From assembly GCF_000305935.1 (NCBI RefSeq), contig NC_018870.1, positions 575,942-639,941 of the forward strand: DNA of 64,000 nt. The letters are read 5' to 3'. The position numbers and the translations under genes were made by a program. This document shows positions 52,565 through 62,283 of the stretch, piece by piece. Numbering within the stretch: the stretch's first letter is position 1; each line of letters opens with the position of its first letter. This DNA comes from Thermacetogenium phaeum DSM 12270 (GTDB lineage: Bacteria > Bacillota > DSM-12270 > Thermacetogeniales > Thermacetogeniaceae). The notes beneath the pieces are model-generated. The model was not told where the DNA came from. It searched no databases and saw only the letters and a program-made list of their open reading frames with translations.

Positions 52565-53233
52565 ATGAGGAGCGCTTTCTATTTGCCGGGCCGGAATTGG
52601 AGCCGCCGGGCGCGGGGATTCTGCTTACGCCTGGCGGCGGCAGCAGCCCTGTTTGTTTTGATCCTGGGGATCTCCGGCTTCGGAGGGGAGCCGGGGCGTT
52701 TTGTCCGGAGGGCAGTCGACTATGCCCTTACCCGAAATTACGATCTGGCCGGTTATGGGGCGCAGATCGCCCGGGTTCTTCAAGACATCCGGGAGGCAGC
52801 GGTTCCTCAAGGGAAGCAAGGTCTAGAGGTAGAGGTAGCCGCCCCGCAGAGAGAGGAGAGCTATTCGCTGCCGGATCTTCCCGTTTCCGGCAGGCTGGTC
52901 CGGGGTTTCGGGTGGCAGGAGGACGGCAGCGGCTGGCCGCGCTTTTCCGAAGGGATTGAGCTGGCCGTGCAGGAGGGCGCCCTGGTGCGGGCAGCCTTGC
53001 CCGGAAAGGTCAGCAGGGTAGCGGAAGACCGCTCGCTGGGCAAGATCGTCGTCATCGAGCACGGCGGGGCGGGCTCTACCCTCTACGGAAGACTGGGGGA
53101 GGTTGGGGTCAAGGAGGGGCAGGATGTGGCCCAGGGGCAGGTCATCGGCGCCGTTTCCGGCAACCTTTTTCACTTTGAGCTGAAAGAGGGGGACAGCCTG
53201 GTAGATCCGCTGTCCAGGCTCCAGCAGCGGTGA
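52565..53233 (+). CDS. SpoIVFA-like membrane protein with degenerate LytM (M23) domain
   Basis: A 222-residue protein with a transmembrane segment near residues 23-45, a linker, and a C-terminal M23/LytM-like beta fold (residues about 110-215: SGRLVRGFGW, GALVRAALPGKVSRV, VVIEHGGAGSTLYGRL, LFHFELKEG). The zinc ligands of active M23 peptidases are missing: the HxxxD position reads SEGIELAV. This fits SpoIVFA, an inactive LytM protein that holds and regulates the SpoIVFB protease in sporulation and is encoded beside min genes in Firmicutes. The spoIVFB gene that normally follows is absent. ATG 52565 has GGGAG upstream. Confidence 0.65.
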   Translation: MRSAFYLPGRNWSRRARGFCLRLAAAAALFVLILGISGFGGEPGRFVRRAVDYALTRNYDLAGYGAQIARVLQDIREAAVPQGKQGLEVEVAAPQREESYSLPDLPVSGRLVRGFGWQEDGSGWPRFSEGIELAVQEGALVRAALPGKVSRVAEDRSLGKIVVIEHGGAGSTLYGRLGEVGVKEGQDVAQGQVIGAVSGNLFHFELKEGDSLVDPLSRLQQR

Positions 53234-53537
53234 CGCTGCGGTCCCAAACCACTGCTGCGGCGGTTTGCATTCACCGGGAAACTTGCGTCCGCAGGTTTTC
53301 TTTTTTCACTGCCTCGGTTACACTTTTATAGAAAAAGGGGAAAATAGTTTATTGATATATTGTATAAAGAGAGCCGGTGGCCTTTGTACGGGGGAAGTAA
53401 TTCTTTCTGCTCGAGCGGTGGGACAGGGCTATTCTCGAGGACGCCTCAGATCAGGGGGCCGGCCGTGGCTGTTACCCCACCTCCAGAGATGCCCGGCGAA
53501 GAACCGGTGAGAACCATCGATCGGGAGGTCTGGCAAA

Positions 53538-55397
53538 TTGTCGTTTCTGGAAGAGATCCTGAACAAAGAAATCTTGCCGGTCGTGCAGAGGCCGGCCCGT
53601 TACTTAGGGACCGAAGTAAACGCCGTGCATAAGGAATGGGAGAACATCTCCGTGAGGATGGCCTTTGCCTTCCCTGATCTCTATGAGGTGGGGATGTCCC
53701 ACCTGGGATTGCAGATTCTGTACGGGCTGGTGAACGAGCAGGAGGACCTGCTCCTGGAGCGCGTTTTCGCTCCGGCGCGCGATATGGAGGAGGAGCTGCG
53801 CCGGAGGGGACTACCTCTCTTCAGCCTGGAGTCGCATCGGCCTTTACAGGAGTTCGATGTGGTGGGGTTTACCCTTCAGTACGAATTGACCTTCACCAAT
53901 GTCTTGAACATGCTGGATCTGGCCGGAATACCGCTGTGGACGAGGGAGCGGGGGGACGAGCATCCCTTAGTGCTGGCCGGTGGACCTGCGGCTTTCAACC
54001 CGGAGCCCCTCGCCCCTTTCATCGATGCCTTTGTGGTCGGGGAGGGGGAAGAGTGCTTGCTGGAGTTGCTCAGGGTGGTCAAGGAGGTGAAGGGGTGCCG
54101 ATCCCGGGCTTCCCGCAGCGCTCTGCTGGAAAGGCTGGTGGAGATACCGGGAATTTACATTCCTTCTTTCTATCGGGTGGAATACACCCCCGAGGGGAGG
54201 GTGGCGGATATCATCCCTACGCACCCCAGGGCACCGCGAAGGGTGCGGCGGAGGATGGTCTTCGATATGGACAGCGCTTACTTTTCAGTGAAGCCTGTTG
54301 TGCCCCTGGCGGAGGCCGTTCACGAGCGGGGGATGGTGGAGATCTTTCGAGGATGTACCAGGGGATGCCGCTTCTGTCAGGCCGGGATCATCTACCGCCC
54401 GGTGCGGGAGAGGTCGCCGCAGGTGCTCGTGCGCCAGGCCAGGGAGATCATTGAGAATACGGGGTTTGAGGAGATTTCCCTGGTTTCTCTGAGCAGCCTG
54501 GATTACAGCGGCCTGGAGTCGCTGCTTCCGCGGCTTACTCAAGTTTGTTCGGAAAGCCGGACCGGTATTTCTCTCCCTTCTCTCCGGGTGGATTCCTTCA
54601 GCGTGGAGACTGCACGCGGGCTCCCCGGCCGCAGGACCAGCGTCACCTTTGCGCCGGAGGCGGGAACGCAGCGACTGCGGGATGTGATCAATAAGGGGGT
54701 TACTGAGGACGACCTCCTGGATGCCGTGCGGGCGGCCCTCGCTGCCGGATGGAATGCCGTCAAGCTCTATTTCATGGTAGGGCTTCCCACGGAAGAGCGG
54801 GAGGACCTGGAGGGGATAGCCGAACTCGTCCGCAAGGTGCGGCAGATCGGAAGGCAGTCCGGTAGGAGGAAGCTGCGGGTAACCGTCAGCGCCTCCTCCT
54901 TTGTTCCCAAGGCACACACACCATTCCAGTGGGAGGGGCAGAACCCGCGCCCTGTTCTCGCCGATAAGCATAGTTTTCTGCGAGAGCTGATCAATAAGAG
55001 GGGTGGGGAATACAACTGGCACAATGTGGAGATGAGCTTCCTGGAGGCGGTCTTTGCCAGGGGGGATCGCAGGCTGGCGGCCGCCCTGGAGGCAGCCTGG
55101 CGCCGGGGGTGCCGTTTCGATGGCTGGACCGAGTTCTTCCGCTTTTCCTTATGGGAAGAGAGTTTCCGGGAGACCGGTCTCGATCCCGTCGCCTACGCGG
55201 AGAGGTTTTTCTCCTATGAGGAGATGCTCCCGTGGGATGTGATCGACACAGGTGTGAGCAGGGATTTCCTCATCGACGAGCACAGGCGTGCCCTGAAGGC
55301 AGAACCCACGGCCGACTGCCGTTCGGCAGCATGTACGGGCTGCGGGATCTGTCCGGCGTTTAAGGTAAGACCCATCCTGATTCGAGAGAGGGGATGA
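53538..55397 (+). CDS. TIGR03960 family B12-binding radical SAM protein
   Basis: A 619-residue protein with a cobalamin-binding-like N-terminal domain (residues about 20-190: FPDLYEVGMSHLGLQILY, GGPAAFNPEPLAPFID) and a radical SAM domain with CTRGCRFCQAGIIYRPVRER near residue 270. The C-terminal end has CTGCGICPAFKVR. It belongs to the TIGR03960 family that always precedes a DUF2344 (TIGR03936) gene and rng in clostridia. The product is not known; it may act in modifying RNA or ribosomal proteins. The start is TTG at 53538, with GGGAGG upstream. It overlaps the next gene by 4 bases. Confidence 0.88.
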   Translation: MSFLEEILNKEILPVVQRPARYLGTEVNAVHKEWENISVRMAFAFPDLYEVGMSHLGLQILYGLVNEQEDLLLERVFAPARDMEEELRRRGLPLFSLESHRPLQEFDVVGFTLQYELTFTNVLNMLDLAGIPLWTRERGDEHPLVLAGGPAAFNPEPLAPFIDAFVVGEGEECLLELLRVVKEVKGCRSRASRSALLERLVEIPGIYIPSFYRVEYTPEGRVADIIPTHPRAPRRVRRRMVFDMDSAYFSVKPVVPLAEAVHERGMVEIFRGCTRGCRFCQAGIIYRPVRERSPQVLVRQAREIIENTGFEEISLVSLSSLDYSGLESLLPRLTQVCSESRTGISLPSLRVDSFSVETARGLPGRRTSVTFAPEAGTQRLRDVINKGVTEDDLLDAVRAALAAGWNAVKLYFMVGLPTEEREDLEGIAELVRKVRQIGRQSGRRKLRVTVSASSFVPKAHTPFQWEGQNPRPVLADKHSFLRELINKRGGEYNWHNVEMSFLEAVFARGDRRLAAALEAAWRRGCRFDGWTEFFRFSLWEESFRETGLDPVAYAERFFSYEEMLPWDVIDTGVSRDFLIDEHRRALKAEPTADCRSAACTGCGICPAFKVRPILIRERG

Positions 55398-56116
55398 AAA
55401 CCTTGCCCTGGTATCGGCTGGAGTACGCAAAAAAGGGAAAGGCGCGCTTCCTTTCCCACCGGGAGGTGATGACCGCCTTTCAAAGGGCCTTGCGGCGGGC
55501 GGCACTACCTCTGGCTTACAGCAGGGGGTTCAACCCGCGCCCGCGCCTCTCCTTCGGGCCGTCCCTGGCCCTGGGGGTGGCGGGGATGAAGGAATGCCTG
55601 GATGTGGAGCTGAACAGGGTGGTGGAAGCGGAGGAGAGCCTGAGAATCTTGAATTCCGAACTGCCTTCAGGTCTTGAGGGACGGCGTCTGGAGCTCCTGC
55701 CTCCTAATGATCCGGGGCTGGGGAAGATTGTGAATTGTGCCTGGTACAGGGTAAGCCTTCCCCTCAGCTCAGCGGGAGTGGATGTTTTTCAACCGCTGCT
55801 GCGGGAGCTGCAAGATTCTGAAGGTAACTGGGATTACAGAAAACCCGGCGACGGTAAGGTATACGACCTTGCCGCCGGTGTCTTGGAGTGCCGTGTTCTT
55901 GCTGACAGCACCGGGATTTATCTGGACTTTCTTCTTAAGATCGGTAGCGGGGAAGTTCCCCTGCGCGGCCTTTTGGAGGTGCTGGGGGAGAGGGCGGGGC
56001 TGCCCTTTTCCTTACTACCGGCTTTTGTAGAGCGCTGCGGGATTTACCGCCGGGTGGAGGGATGTCTGGTAGACCCCTTCGGCGAGATCAAGGCATTGTG
56101 GGAAGAAGATATTTAG
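55394..56116 (+). CDS. DUF2344 family protein (TIGR03936)
   Basis: A 240-residue protein matching DUF2344: RLEYAKKGKARFLSHREVM, AFQRALRRAALPLAYSRGFN and PRPRLSFGPSLALGV near the start. It overlaps the TIGR03960 gene by 4 bases, and the two families are almost always found together, sometimes fused. It is presumed to form a complex with the radical SAM protein. Function unknown. Confidence 0.85.
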   Translation: MKTLPWYRLEYAKKGKARFLSHREVMTAFQRALRRAALPLAYSRGFNPRPRLSFGPSLALGVAGMKECLDVELNRVVEAEESLRILNSELPSGLEGRRLELLPPNDPGLGKIVNCAWYRVSLPLSSAGVDVFQPLLRELQDSEGNWDYRKPGDGKVYDLAAGVLECRVLADSTGIYLDFLLKIGSGEVPLRGLLEVLGERAGLPFSLLPAFVERCGIYRRVEGCLVDPFGEIKALWEEDI

Positions 56117-56143
56117 AAGGAAAGATATTTAGAGGGGAAGAGA

Positions 56144-57820
56144 ATGCAAAAGGAAGTTGAGAAAGAGATTATCGTGCAGGTGACTAAGGAAGAGACTAGA
56201 GTTGCCGTGCTGGAGAACCACAAGATCGTGGAGTTTTACCTGGAGAGATCTTTTCATAAAAGGCTGGCCGGGAACATCTATAAGGGGAAGGTTGCCAACG
56301 TGCTTCCGGGGATGCAGGCGGCCTTTGTCGATATCGGGCTGGAGAGGAATGCCTTTTTATATGTCGAGGATGTCAAGCTCCACCACGAAAAGGACCTGCC
56401 CATCCAGAATTTGCTGAGAGAAGGGGAGGAGATCCTGGTTCAGGTAACCAAAGAGCCGTTCGGCACCAAGGGCGCCAGGGTGACGACGCTGCTTACCTTC
56501 CCTGGGCGCTACGTGGTTTTTCTCCCCTATCTCGATTCCATCGGTGTTTCCCGTCGCATCAAATCCGAAAAGGAACGGGAGAGGTTAAAAAGGCTGGCTG
56601 AGGAACTGCGCGTTCCCCACAGGGGGTTGATCGTGCGCACCGTTGCCGAGGGTATCAGCAAAGAGGAGATGGAAAAGGATGTCAGGGAGCTGTACGGCCT
56701 CTGGAAGACGGTGCAGGAGAAAGCTCTCCGCAAATCCGCTCCGGCTCTCATTCACCAGGAGCTGGAGCTGGTCTCCTGGATTTTGCGGGATCTCTTCGGG
56801 GATGATGTCGACCGCTTGCTCACCAATGACCCGGAAACCTACGATAGAATTCGGGATTACTTGAGATCCATCGAGCCGTCGTGGGCGACGCGGGTTAAGC
56901 TCGTGGAAAAGGACTTCGACAGCCTTTACGGGCTCGACCAGGAGATCTCCCGCGCTCTGAGGCCGAAGGTGTGGCTGAAGAGTGGGGGATATCTGGTGAT
57001 CGATGAGGCGGAAGCCTTGACGGTTATCGACGTCAATACGGGAAAGTATACAGGGGCTAAGAATTTTGAGGAGACCATTCTGCGCACCAATCTGGAGGCC
57101 GTTCAGGAAATCGTCCGCCAGATCCGCCTGCGCAACCTGGGGGGTATTATCATCGTCGATTTTATCGATATGGAGAAGCAGGAACACCGGGATCGGGTCA
57201 TCCGGCAGCTGGAGGAAGAGTTGAAAAAGGACAAGACCAGAACCTACGTGCTCGGGCTCACCCAACTCGGTCTGGTGGAGCTGACCAGGAAGAAGGTCCG
57301 GCCGAGCCTGAGCAGTTTGCTGGAGCGCACCTGCCCATATTGTGAAGGGACGGGAAGGGTGCTCTCCGAAGAAACGGTGGGGATCAAGGCCTGCCAGGAG
57401 ATCAGGTCGCTGGCGGCCTGCAGTGACGCTCCGGGTATCCTCGTGGAGGTGCACCCCTCTGTGGCTGCCTACCTGATCGGGGGAGGGGGGAGCCACCTCC
57501 GGGAGCTGGAGAGGGAGATCGGCAGGAGGATTATCATCAAAGGAATCGACACCACCCATCTGGAGGAGGTGCGCGTCCGGGGTTTGGCGGGGGAGGAGGA
57601 GCTCTCCCGCCTGTCCTCTCCGGTCAGCACTGGTGAGGTCCTCGAGGTGGAGATCGAGGATGTTCACGCCACCAATCCAAAAGACGGGATAGCGAGGATT
57701 CAGGGCTATATCATCGATGTGGAAGGGGGGAGCGACTGCGTCGGCCGGAGGGTGCTGGTAGAGGTTCAAAAGGTCGACCGCACCTGTGCCAGAGCCCGGA
57801 TATTAAGAGGGGCCGGTTGA
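56144..57820 (+). CDS. rng: Ribonuclease G/E family endoribonuclease
   Basis: RNase G/E cleaves single-stranded RNA in rRNA and mRNA processing. The 558-residue product has the S1 domain (NIYKGKVANVLPGMQAAFVD, RNAFLYVEDV), the catalytic SGGYLVIDEAEALTVIDVNT with aspartates, LGGIIIVDFIDM, and the zinc-link CPYCEGTGRV. A small TRAM-like end follows. The ATG has GAGGGGAAGAG upstream. The usual downstream partners rplU-rpmA-obg are not present here. Confidence 0.93.
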   Translation: MQKEVEKEIIVQVTKEETRVAVLENHKIVEFYLERSFHKRLAGNIYKGKVANVLPGMQAAFVDIGLERNAFLYVEDVKLHHEKDLPIQNLLREGEEILVQVTKEPFGTKGARVTTLLTFPGRYVVFLPYLDSIGVSRRIKSEKERERLKRLAEELRVPHRGLIVRTVAEGISKEEMEKDVRELYGLWKTVQEKALRKSAPALIHQELELVSWILRDLFGDDVDRLLTNDPETYDRIRDYLRSIEPSWATRVKLVEKDFDSLYGLDQEISRALRPKVWLKSGGYLVIDEAEALTVIDVNTGKYTGAKNFEETILRTNLEAVQEIVRQIRLRNLGGIIIVDFIDMEKQEHRDRVIRQLEEELKKDKTRTYVLGLTQLGLVELTRKKVRPSLSSLLERTCPYCEGTGRVLSEETVGIKACQEIRSLAACSDAPGILVEVHPSVAAYLIGGGGSHLRELEREIGRRIIIKGIDTTHLEEVRVRGLAGEEELSRLSSPVSTGEVLEVEIEDVHATNPKDGIARIQGYIIDVEGGSDCVGRRVLVEVQKVDRTCARARILRGAG

Positions 57821-57919
57821 ATGATTGGGATTCAACGCCCGGTAGTGTATGATTTTAGTAGGAGACTAGGAGGAGCAAAAAGAAAAGAGACCTCTAGCAG
57901 CTGGCTGTAGTGGAGGCAA

Positions 57920-57987
57920 CCGACTGCCGGCAAAGGAGATTACAAGTGCAGCCAGGCCGGAGGCGGGGGGTTGCCGGTAACGGTCGG
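57920..57987 (+). other. Unexplained long hairpin after rng
   Basis: CCGAC-T-GCCGGCAA (57920-57933) pairs with TTGCCGG-TAAC-GGTCGG (57971-57987) in a gene-free stretch between rng and the convergent ade gene. It lacks a clean T-run, so it is a doubtful terminator. It may be the relic of the L21-operon leader expected after rng, but I cannot show that. Confidence 0.35.
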
Positions 57988-58087
57988 GTCTGTATTCTGT
58001 TGGTAAGTTTAATAGTTTAGTCCACCAGTGGTAAAGGGGCTGCCCTGGAGAGGGTAGCCGGGAAGAGGGCGGGGAAAGCTCCCGCCC

Positions 58088-59881
58088 TCACGGCATGATC
58101 AGTTCGGCGAACTGGAATTGCACCGTATCCACAAGCCCTCTGTTGGTAAGGCGCAGTTCGGGGAGGACGGGGAGAGAGAGCAGGGACATGGTCATGAAGG
58201 GGGACACGAGACGGCAACCCAGGGCTTCCCAGGCGTGCCGCAGTTGGGCGACTTGCCCGGCTACTTCTTCCACCGGCCTTTCCGACATCAGCCCGGCGAT
58301 GGGCAGGGGGAGCAGAGCCAGAACTTTGCCGTCCCGGACTGCGACCATCCCGCCCCCGCATTCCGCCAGCTTGTTGCCTGCCAGGGCCATGTCACCGTCG
58401 TTCATGCCGACGATGAGGAGGTTGTGGCTGTCGTGGGCGACGGTGGAGGCGACGGCGCCCCCCTGGAACCCGAATCCCTTCACCAGGCCCAAGCCCATGG
58501 TCCCCTTTTTCCCGTGGCGTTCGATAACTGCCACCTTGGCCAGGTCGTGGGCTGCTGAGGCCTCGATCCTCCCATTCGCCACCGGGACTTCGACGGGGAG
58601 GTGTCTCGTCAAAACGCTGGCCTCGACTACCTCCATTGCCCTGACCCGCACCCTGCTCTTGCCGGGAGGAGCGTCGATGCGGAAATGTTCCGGCTTCAGG
58701 GGCTCCTTCAGGTGCACCGAATTGCGGGCGAAGTCAGGGTAGGCAAAAGCCGGGAGTTCGACGAGGAGCTTCCCGCCGGAGGCGATGATCTTCCCGTCCA
58801 CCATCACCATGGCCACCTCAACCTGAGCCAGGTCCTTGAGAAAGAGGATGTCGGCGAAGCGACCTGGGGCGATTGCCCCCAGGTCCTGGTCGACCCGGAA
58901 GCATTCCGCCGTGTTGATGGTGACGGCCTGGATGGCCCGGATGGGGCTCAGTCCTTCGCTGATTGCCCGCCGCACCACGTGGTTGAGGTGCCCTGTGGAG
59001 AGGATGGTCTCAGGGTGCACGTCGTCGCTGACCAGGATCGCCCTGCGGCCGTCGATGCCCGTTTCGGTGAGGCTCTTCACCGTTGCGGCTACGTCGCGCC
59101 AGGCGGAGCCCTCCCGCATCTTGGCGTAGATCCCCAAGCGCATCCTGTTCAGGGCGTCTTCCTTCAGGATCATCTCGTGGTCGGACCTGATGCCTGCGGC
59201 GGCGTAGGCAGCGGCTCCCCGGAAGTCGCCGGGCATGGAGTAATGCCCGGTGATGGGCTTGCCCGCCTCCAGGGTTGCCCGCAGCTCTCCGTGGACCTCC
59301 GGGCTGCCGGCCAGCACCCCGGGGAAGTTCATCATTTCTCCCAAGCCGCAGATCTCCGGCCACTCCATGGCTGCGGCGATCTCGGCAGGACCGAAGGTGG
59401 CTCCGGCGTCCTCAAAGCCGGGGGCGGCGGGGACGCAGGAGGGTATAGTTGCCATAACCTTCAGTGGGAGCTGGCGTCCTTCTTCCAGCATCAGGCGCAC
59501 TCCGTCCATCCCGAGGACGTTGGCGATTTCGTGGGGGTCCATGAAGATTCCGGTCGTCCCGAGGGGGAGCACGGCCCTGGCGAACTGGGTTACCGTCACC
59601 ATACTGCTCTCCACGTGGAGATGGCCGTCGAGGAAGCCGGGGCAGAGGTAGTAACCTGAGGCATCGATGACCTCTGTTGACTGCCCTGTGGTATGGCTCA
59701 CGTCTCCAATGCTGCAGATGCGCTCTCCTTTGATGGCAATGTCCCAGCGAAGGATCTCGCCGGTGAAGACGTTGACGACCTTCCCTCCTTTGATCACCGT
59801 GTCTGCCGGAATTCTCCCTGCCGCTGCCGCCACCAGTTCCTGGGTGACCTCGGCGAGGGGGCGGCGCCTCCTGTCGTGCAT
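58088..59881 (-). CDS. ade: Adenine deaminase
   Basis: Ade converts adenine to hypoxanthine. The 597-residue amidohydrolase has the metal-binding DGHLHVESSMV and GIFMDPHEIANVLG near residues 80-120, then ITGHYSMPGDFRG, ILVSDDVHPETIL and the C-terminal GGMVAVRDGKVLALLPLPIAG. RBS GGAGGAG precedes the ATG on the reverse strand. It is a single gene convergent with rng. The inverted repeat at 59968-59989 lies in its promoter region. No purine riboswitch was seen. Confidence 0.93.
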   Translation of the reverse strand: MHDRRRRPLAEVTQELVAAAAGRIPADTVIKGGKVVNVFTGEILRWDIAIKGERICSIGDVSHTTGQSTEVIDASGYYLCPGFLDGHLHVESSMVTVTQFARAVLPLGTTGIFMDPHEIANVLGMDGVRLMLEEGRQLPLKVMATIPSCVPAAPGFEDAGATFGPAEIAAAMEWPEICGLGEMMNFPGVLAGSPEVHGELRATLEAGKPITGHYSMPGDFRGAAAYAAAGIRSDHEMILKEDALNRMRLGIYAKMREGSAWRDVAATVKSLTETGIDGRRAILVSDDVHPETILSTGHLNHVVRRAISEGLSPIRAIQAVTINTAECFRVDQDLGAIAPGRFADILFLKDLAQVEVAMVMVDGKIIASGGKLLVELPAFAYPDFARNSVHLKEPLKPEHFRIDAPPGKSRVRVRAMEVVEASVLTRHLPVEVPVANGRIEASAAHDLAKVAVIERHGKKGTMGLGLVKGFGFQGGAVASTVAHDSHNLLIVGMNDGDMALAGNKLAECGGGMVAVRDGKVLALLPLPIAGLMSERPVEEVAGQVAQLRHAWEALGCRLVSPFMTMSLLSLPVLPELRLTNRGLVDTVQFQFAELIMP

Positions 59882-59948
59882 TTCTATCTCCTCCGGAGTA
59901 AAGTTTTTATTGGCTTTCCTGTGGAAAGGGATTTAAGAGGTTAAAGAT

Positions 59949-59989
59949 ATTATACCTCGAAACTCGTCGCTCCAGGTATGGCTGGAGCG
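59949..59989 (-). promoter_or_regulatory. Promoter region and possible operator of ade
   Basis: On the reverse strand TATAAT lies at 59954-59949. An 8-bp inverted repeat, CGCTCCAG-GTATGG-CTGGAGCG (59968-59989), covers the -35 area, where no good -35 hexamer is seen. This suggests a protein-binding operator. Confidence 0.35.
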
Positions 59990-60163
59990 TCGAAGACCCT
60001 GCTTCCTCCGAACAGTTTTCCTGGCAATAAATGTTTCCGAAATCTTTTTCATAAAGGAAAGTGTATAATTAGCTTGCTTACAAAAGTCCCGGCCTTGGGC
60101 CGGGGCAGGAAAAACTTTATCCGGAGCGCGAATCTCTGCAGGATTTATAACCCGAATGCAGTA

Positions 60164-60638
60164 ATGAATACATTAGTGTATTTCTCGTCAGGGGGAAGAG
60201 CAGCGGAGCTTAAGCGCGGCTTCAAAACCTCGGAGCTTTCCAGACTGACCGGGCTGACTCCCAGGCAGCCGGACCACTGGGATAGAACCGGCGATTTTAA
60301 GCCGAGCCTGGCCAATGCTGCGGGCAAGGGGAGCACCCGGTTTTATTTTTAGACGTCGTACAGCTTCGGACTGCCGGAGAGCTTAGGGCGGGGGGAGTTT
60401 CTCTGCAGGCTCTCAGGCGGGTTATCGAATGCCTGCAGTCAAAGGGATTGAAACAGCCGCTGGCCGAGGCCAGGCTCGTGGTCAGCGGGAGCGACTTCTT
60501 GCTCCTCAAGGGATAAAGGGAATTGGTCAGCGTTCTCAATGCTCCGGGGCAGGAAGTGCCGGGCAGCGGGTTCTTGATCTTCCCAGGATGCTGAAAAAGA
60601 TAGAGCAGGGGATTGCCAGGCAAAGGGAACCTGCTTGA
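60164..60638 (+). pseudogene. Decayed MerR-family transcriptional regulator
   Basis: Pieces of a MerR-type regulator can be read in three frames. FKTSELSRLTGLTPRQ and DHWDRTG near 60221-60295 give the winged-helix DNA-binding part, ending at TTTTTAG near 60350. AGVSLQALRRVIE-like sequence follows in another frame to a stop at about 60514. LVSVLNAPGQ then leads to a frame break before LKKIEQGIARQ. The order matches one MerR gene of about 150 codons, broken by stops and frameshifts. It lies between ade and the DNA methyltransferase gene. Confidence 0.6.
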
Positions 60639-60690
60639 TTCGCAAAAATTAACTTTATAATATAAACCAGCGAATTAACCGGGAAAGAGG

Positions 60691-61623
60691 TTGAGCGAAA
60701 CCATGGCGACGAAAACGGCTTCCTTTGGATCCCCGAAAAGGGAGGGGCATGATGCCTCGCATTTCTACTCGAGGAGTCTTTACAAGGTAGATTTTGCATC
60801 CCTGCACCGCTTCCTTATCGACACCTGTACTGCTCAACTGGCAGGTCGGGAGAGGAGCGTTCCCCCCAGGCCCTTGATGGATTGGGGTGATCGGATTTAC
60901 TGCCACACATCGGAGGATATGCATCAGATTCCCGATAACAGCGTTGCCCTGGCATTTACTTCACCCCCGTACAACTCCGGAAAGGAATACGACGAAGACC
61001 TCGACCTGCAGATGTACTTCGGTTTGATCGCCAGGGTAGGGGCGGAAGTTTTTAGAGTCCTGAAGCCGGGTGGAAGGTACGTAATCAACATCGCCAACCT
61101 GGGGCGCAAGCCCTACCTTCCTCTTCATGCGTACTTTTACCTCGTGCACATCGGTTTGGGGTTTCTTCCCGCAGGCGAAGTCATCTGGCAGAAGGGAAGG
61201 GGCGCCAGCGGCTCCTGCGCCTGGGGGAGCTGGCTTTCTGCCCGCTCACCCCGCTTGAGGGACATCCACGAATACCTGTTGGTGTTCGTCAAAGAACACT
61301 TTAAGCGCCCGGAGAAGGGAGAATCAGACATATCGAAGGATGAATTCATGTCCTCGACTCTCTCCATCTGGGAAGTGCCGCCGGAGTCCGCCAAAAGGGT
61401 TGGGCATCCCGCCCCCTTTCCGGTGGAGCTGGCCAGCAGGGTGATCAGGCTCTACTCCTACGTTGATGACGTCGTCCTTGACCCCTTCTGCGGCTCCGGG
61501 TCCACCTGCGTTGCGGCCAAAAGGCTGAACAGGCATTGGGTCGGCTACGATATCGTTGAAGAATACTGCGCCCTGGCCGAAGAGCGCCTGACGAAAGAAG
61601 GATTAGGTAAGTGCCGAGCTTGA
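60691..61623 (+). CDS. Beta-class DNA methyltransferase (N4-cytosine or N6-adenine)
   Basis: A 310-residue SAM-dependent DNA methyltransferase with motif [16 protein letters not shown] near residue 90 and, later, motif [20 protein letters not shown] near residue 262. This catalytic-then-SAM-binding order defines the beta class. The TSPPY form is common in cytosine-N4 enzymes but also occurs in adenine enzymes. No restriction endonuclease gene lies next to it, so it looks like an orphan methyltransferase with a possible regulatory or protective role. TTG 60691 or ATG 60703 is the start, behind GGGAAAGAGG. Confidence 0.85.
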   Translation: MSETMATKTASFGSPKREGHDASHFYSRSLYKVDFASLHRFLIDTCTAQLAGRERSVPPRPLMDWGDRIYCHTSEDMHQIPDNSVALAFTSPPYNSGKEYDEDLDLQMYFGLIARVGAEVFRVLKPGGRYVINIANLGRKPYLPLHAYFYLVHIGLGFLPAGEVIWQKGRGASGSCAWGSWLSARSPRLRDIHEYLLVFVKEHFKRPEKGESDISKDEFMSSTLSIWEVPPESAKRVGHPAPFPVELASRVIRLYSYVDDVVLDPFCGSGSTCVAAKRLNRHWVGYDIVEEYCALAEERLTKEGLGKCRA

Positions 61624-62283
61624 AGACCGAATGCACGGAACTGGCTTTGGCTTTTAGTAGCGCTGCTATTTAAATTCCATAGTGAGGTAAGGTGGTCCCA
61701 CGGGAATTTCTGCGGGAATCCCGAAGCCAGGCTTTACAAGGAGTTTAGATGGACAGAGGTCCTTTTTTTGAGAGGCTGCACAATGCATGACCGAAGAATA
61801 CGAGAAGGAGGTTTTTGCAGAAACTTTTTGGGCTTGATCCCTAAAGATCTAGAGAGCGAGAACAGTTCAATTGAGAGGTGTAATAAAGCTTGGGGGTAAT
61901 CCCGTCGGCTTTTTTTGTTTGGGGATGTTTTTAACACTACGCTAAGCCGTCCTTTTGTTTGGTTGTTTTTGGCCTGGACGGCGAGAAGGCAGGGAGAAGG
62001 GCCATTTAAAGGCAGCGAATAGGTCCCAAAAGGAAAAAGAGGAGAGAACGCCGAAATTGTGTGGAGATTTGCCAACCAGTTTCAAAGGCGGTTTGCCGGA
62101 AGGGCGCTTTCTGCGGGGACGGCGGAAAGCGGCGGTTCACACTTCAGTGCGGTGGTAGAACTATCCCGCTCTGCGGAATGAATGCCGGGATGCTGTAATT
62201 GTGGTGTTGGGCCGGACGGTCCGGGACTTCAACAGGTTGTGCGAATCATAGCCTTTGCTTTTGGTTCGGGAGGGGAATCTGGA
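61624..62283. other. 650-base gap without a clear gene
   Basis: Between the methyltransferase and the metallo-beta-lactamase gene no frame has domain character. AAGC-TTG-GGGGTAATCCC before GTCGGCTTTTTTT near 61888-61917 may be a terminator. GGTGGTCCCACGGG at about 61691 only superficially recalls a T-box; I do not accept it. Confidence 0.3.

Noticed and set aside
53265-53510. 81-codon frame between the SpoIVFA-like gene and TIGR03960
   Set aside because: No ribosome site, mixed composition and no resemblance to the missing spoIVFB.
61680-61740. T-box-like GGTGGTCCCACGGG
   Set aside because: It lacks the ACCGCG core, a stem I and a synthetase or amino-acid gene downstream.
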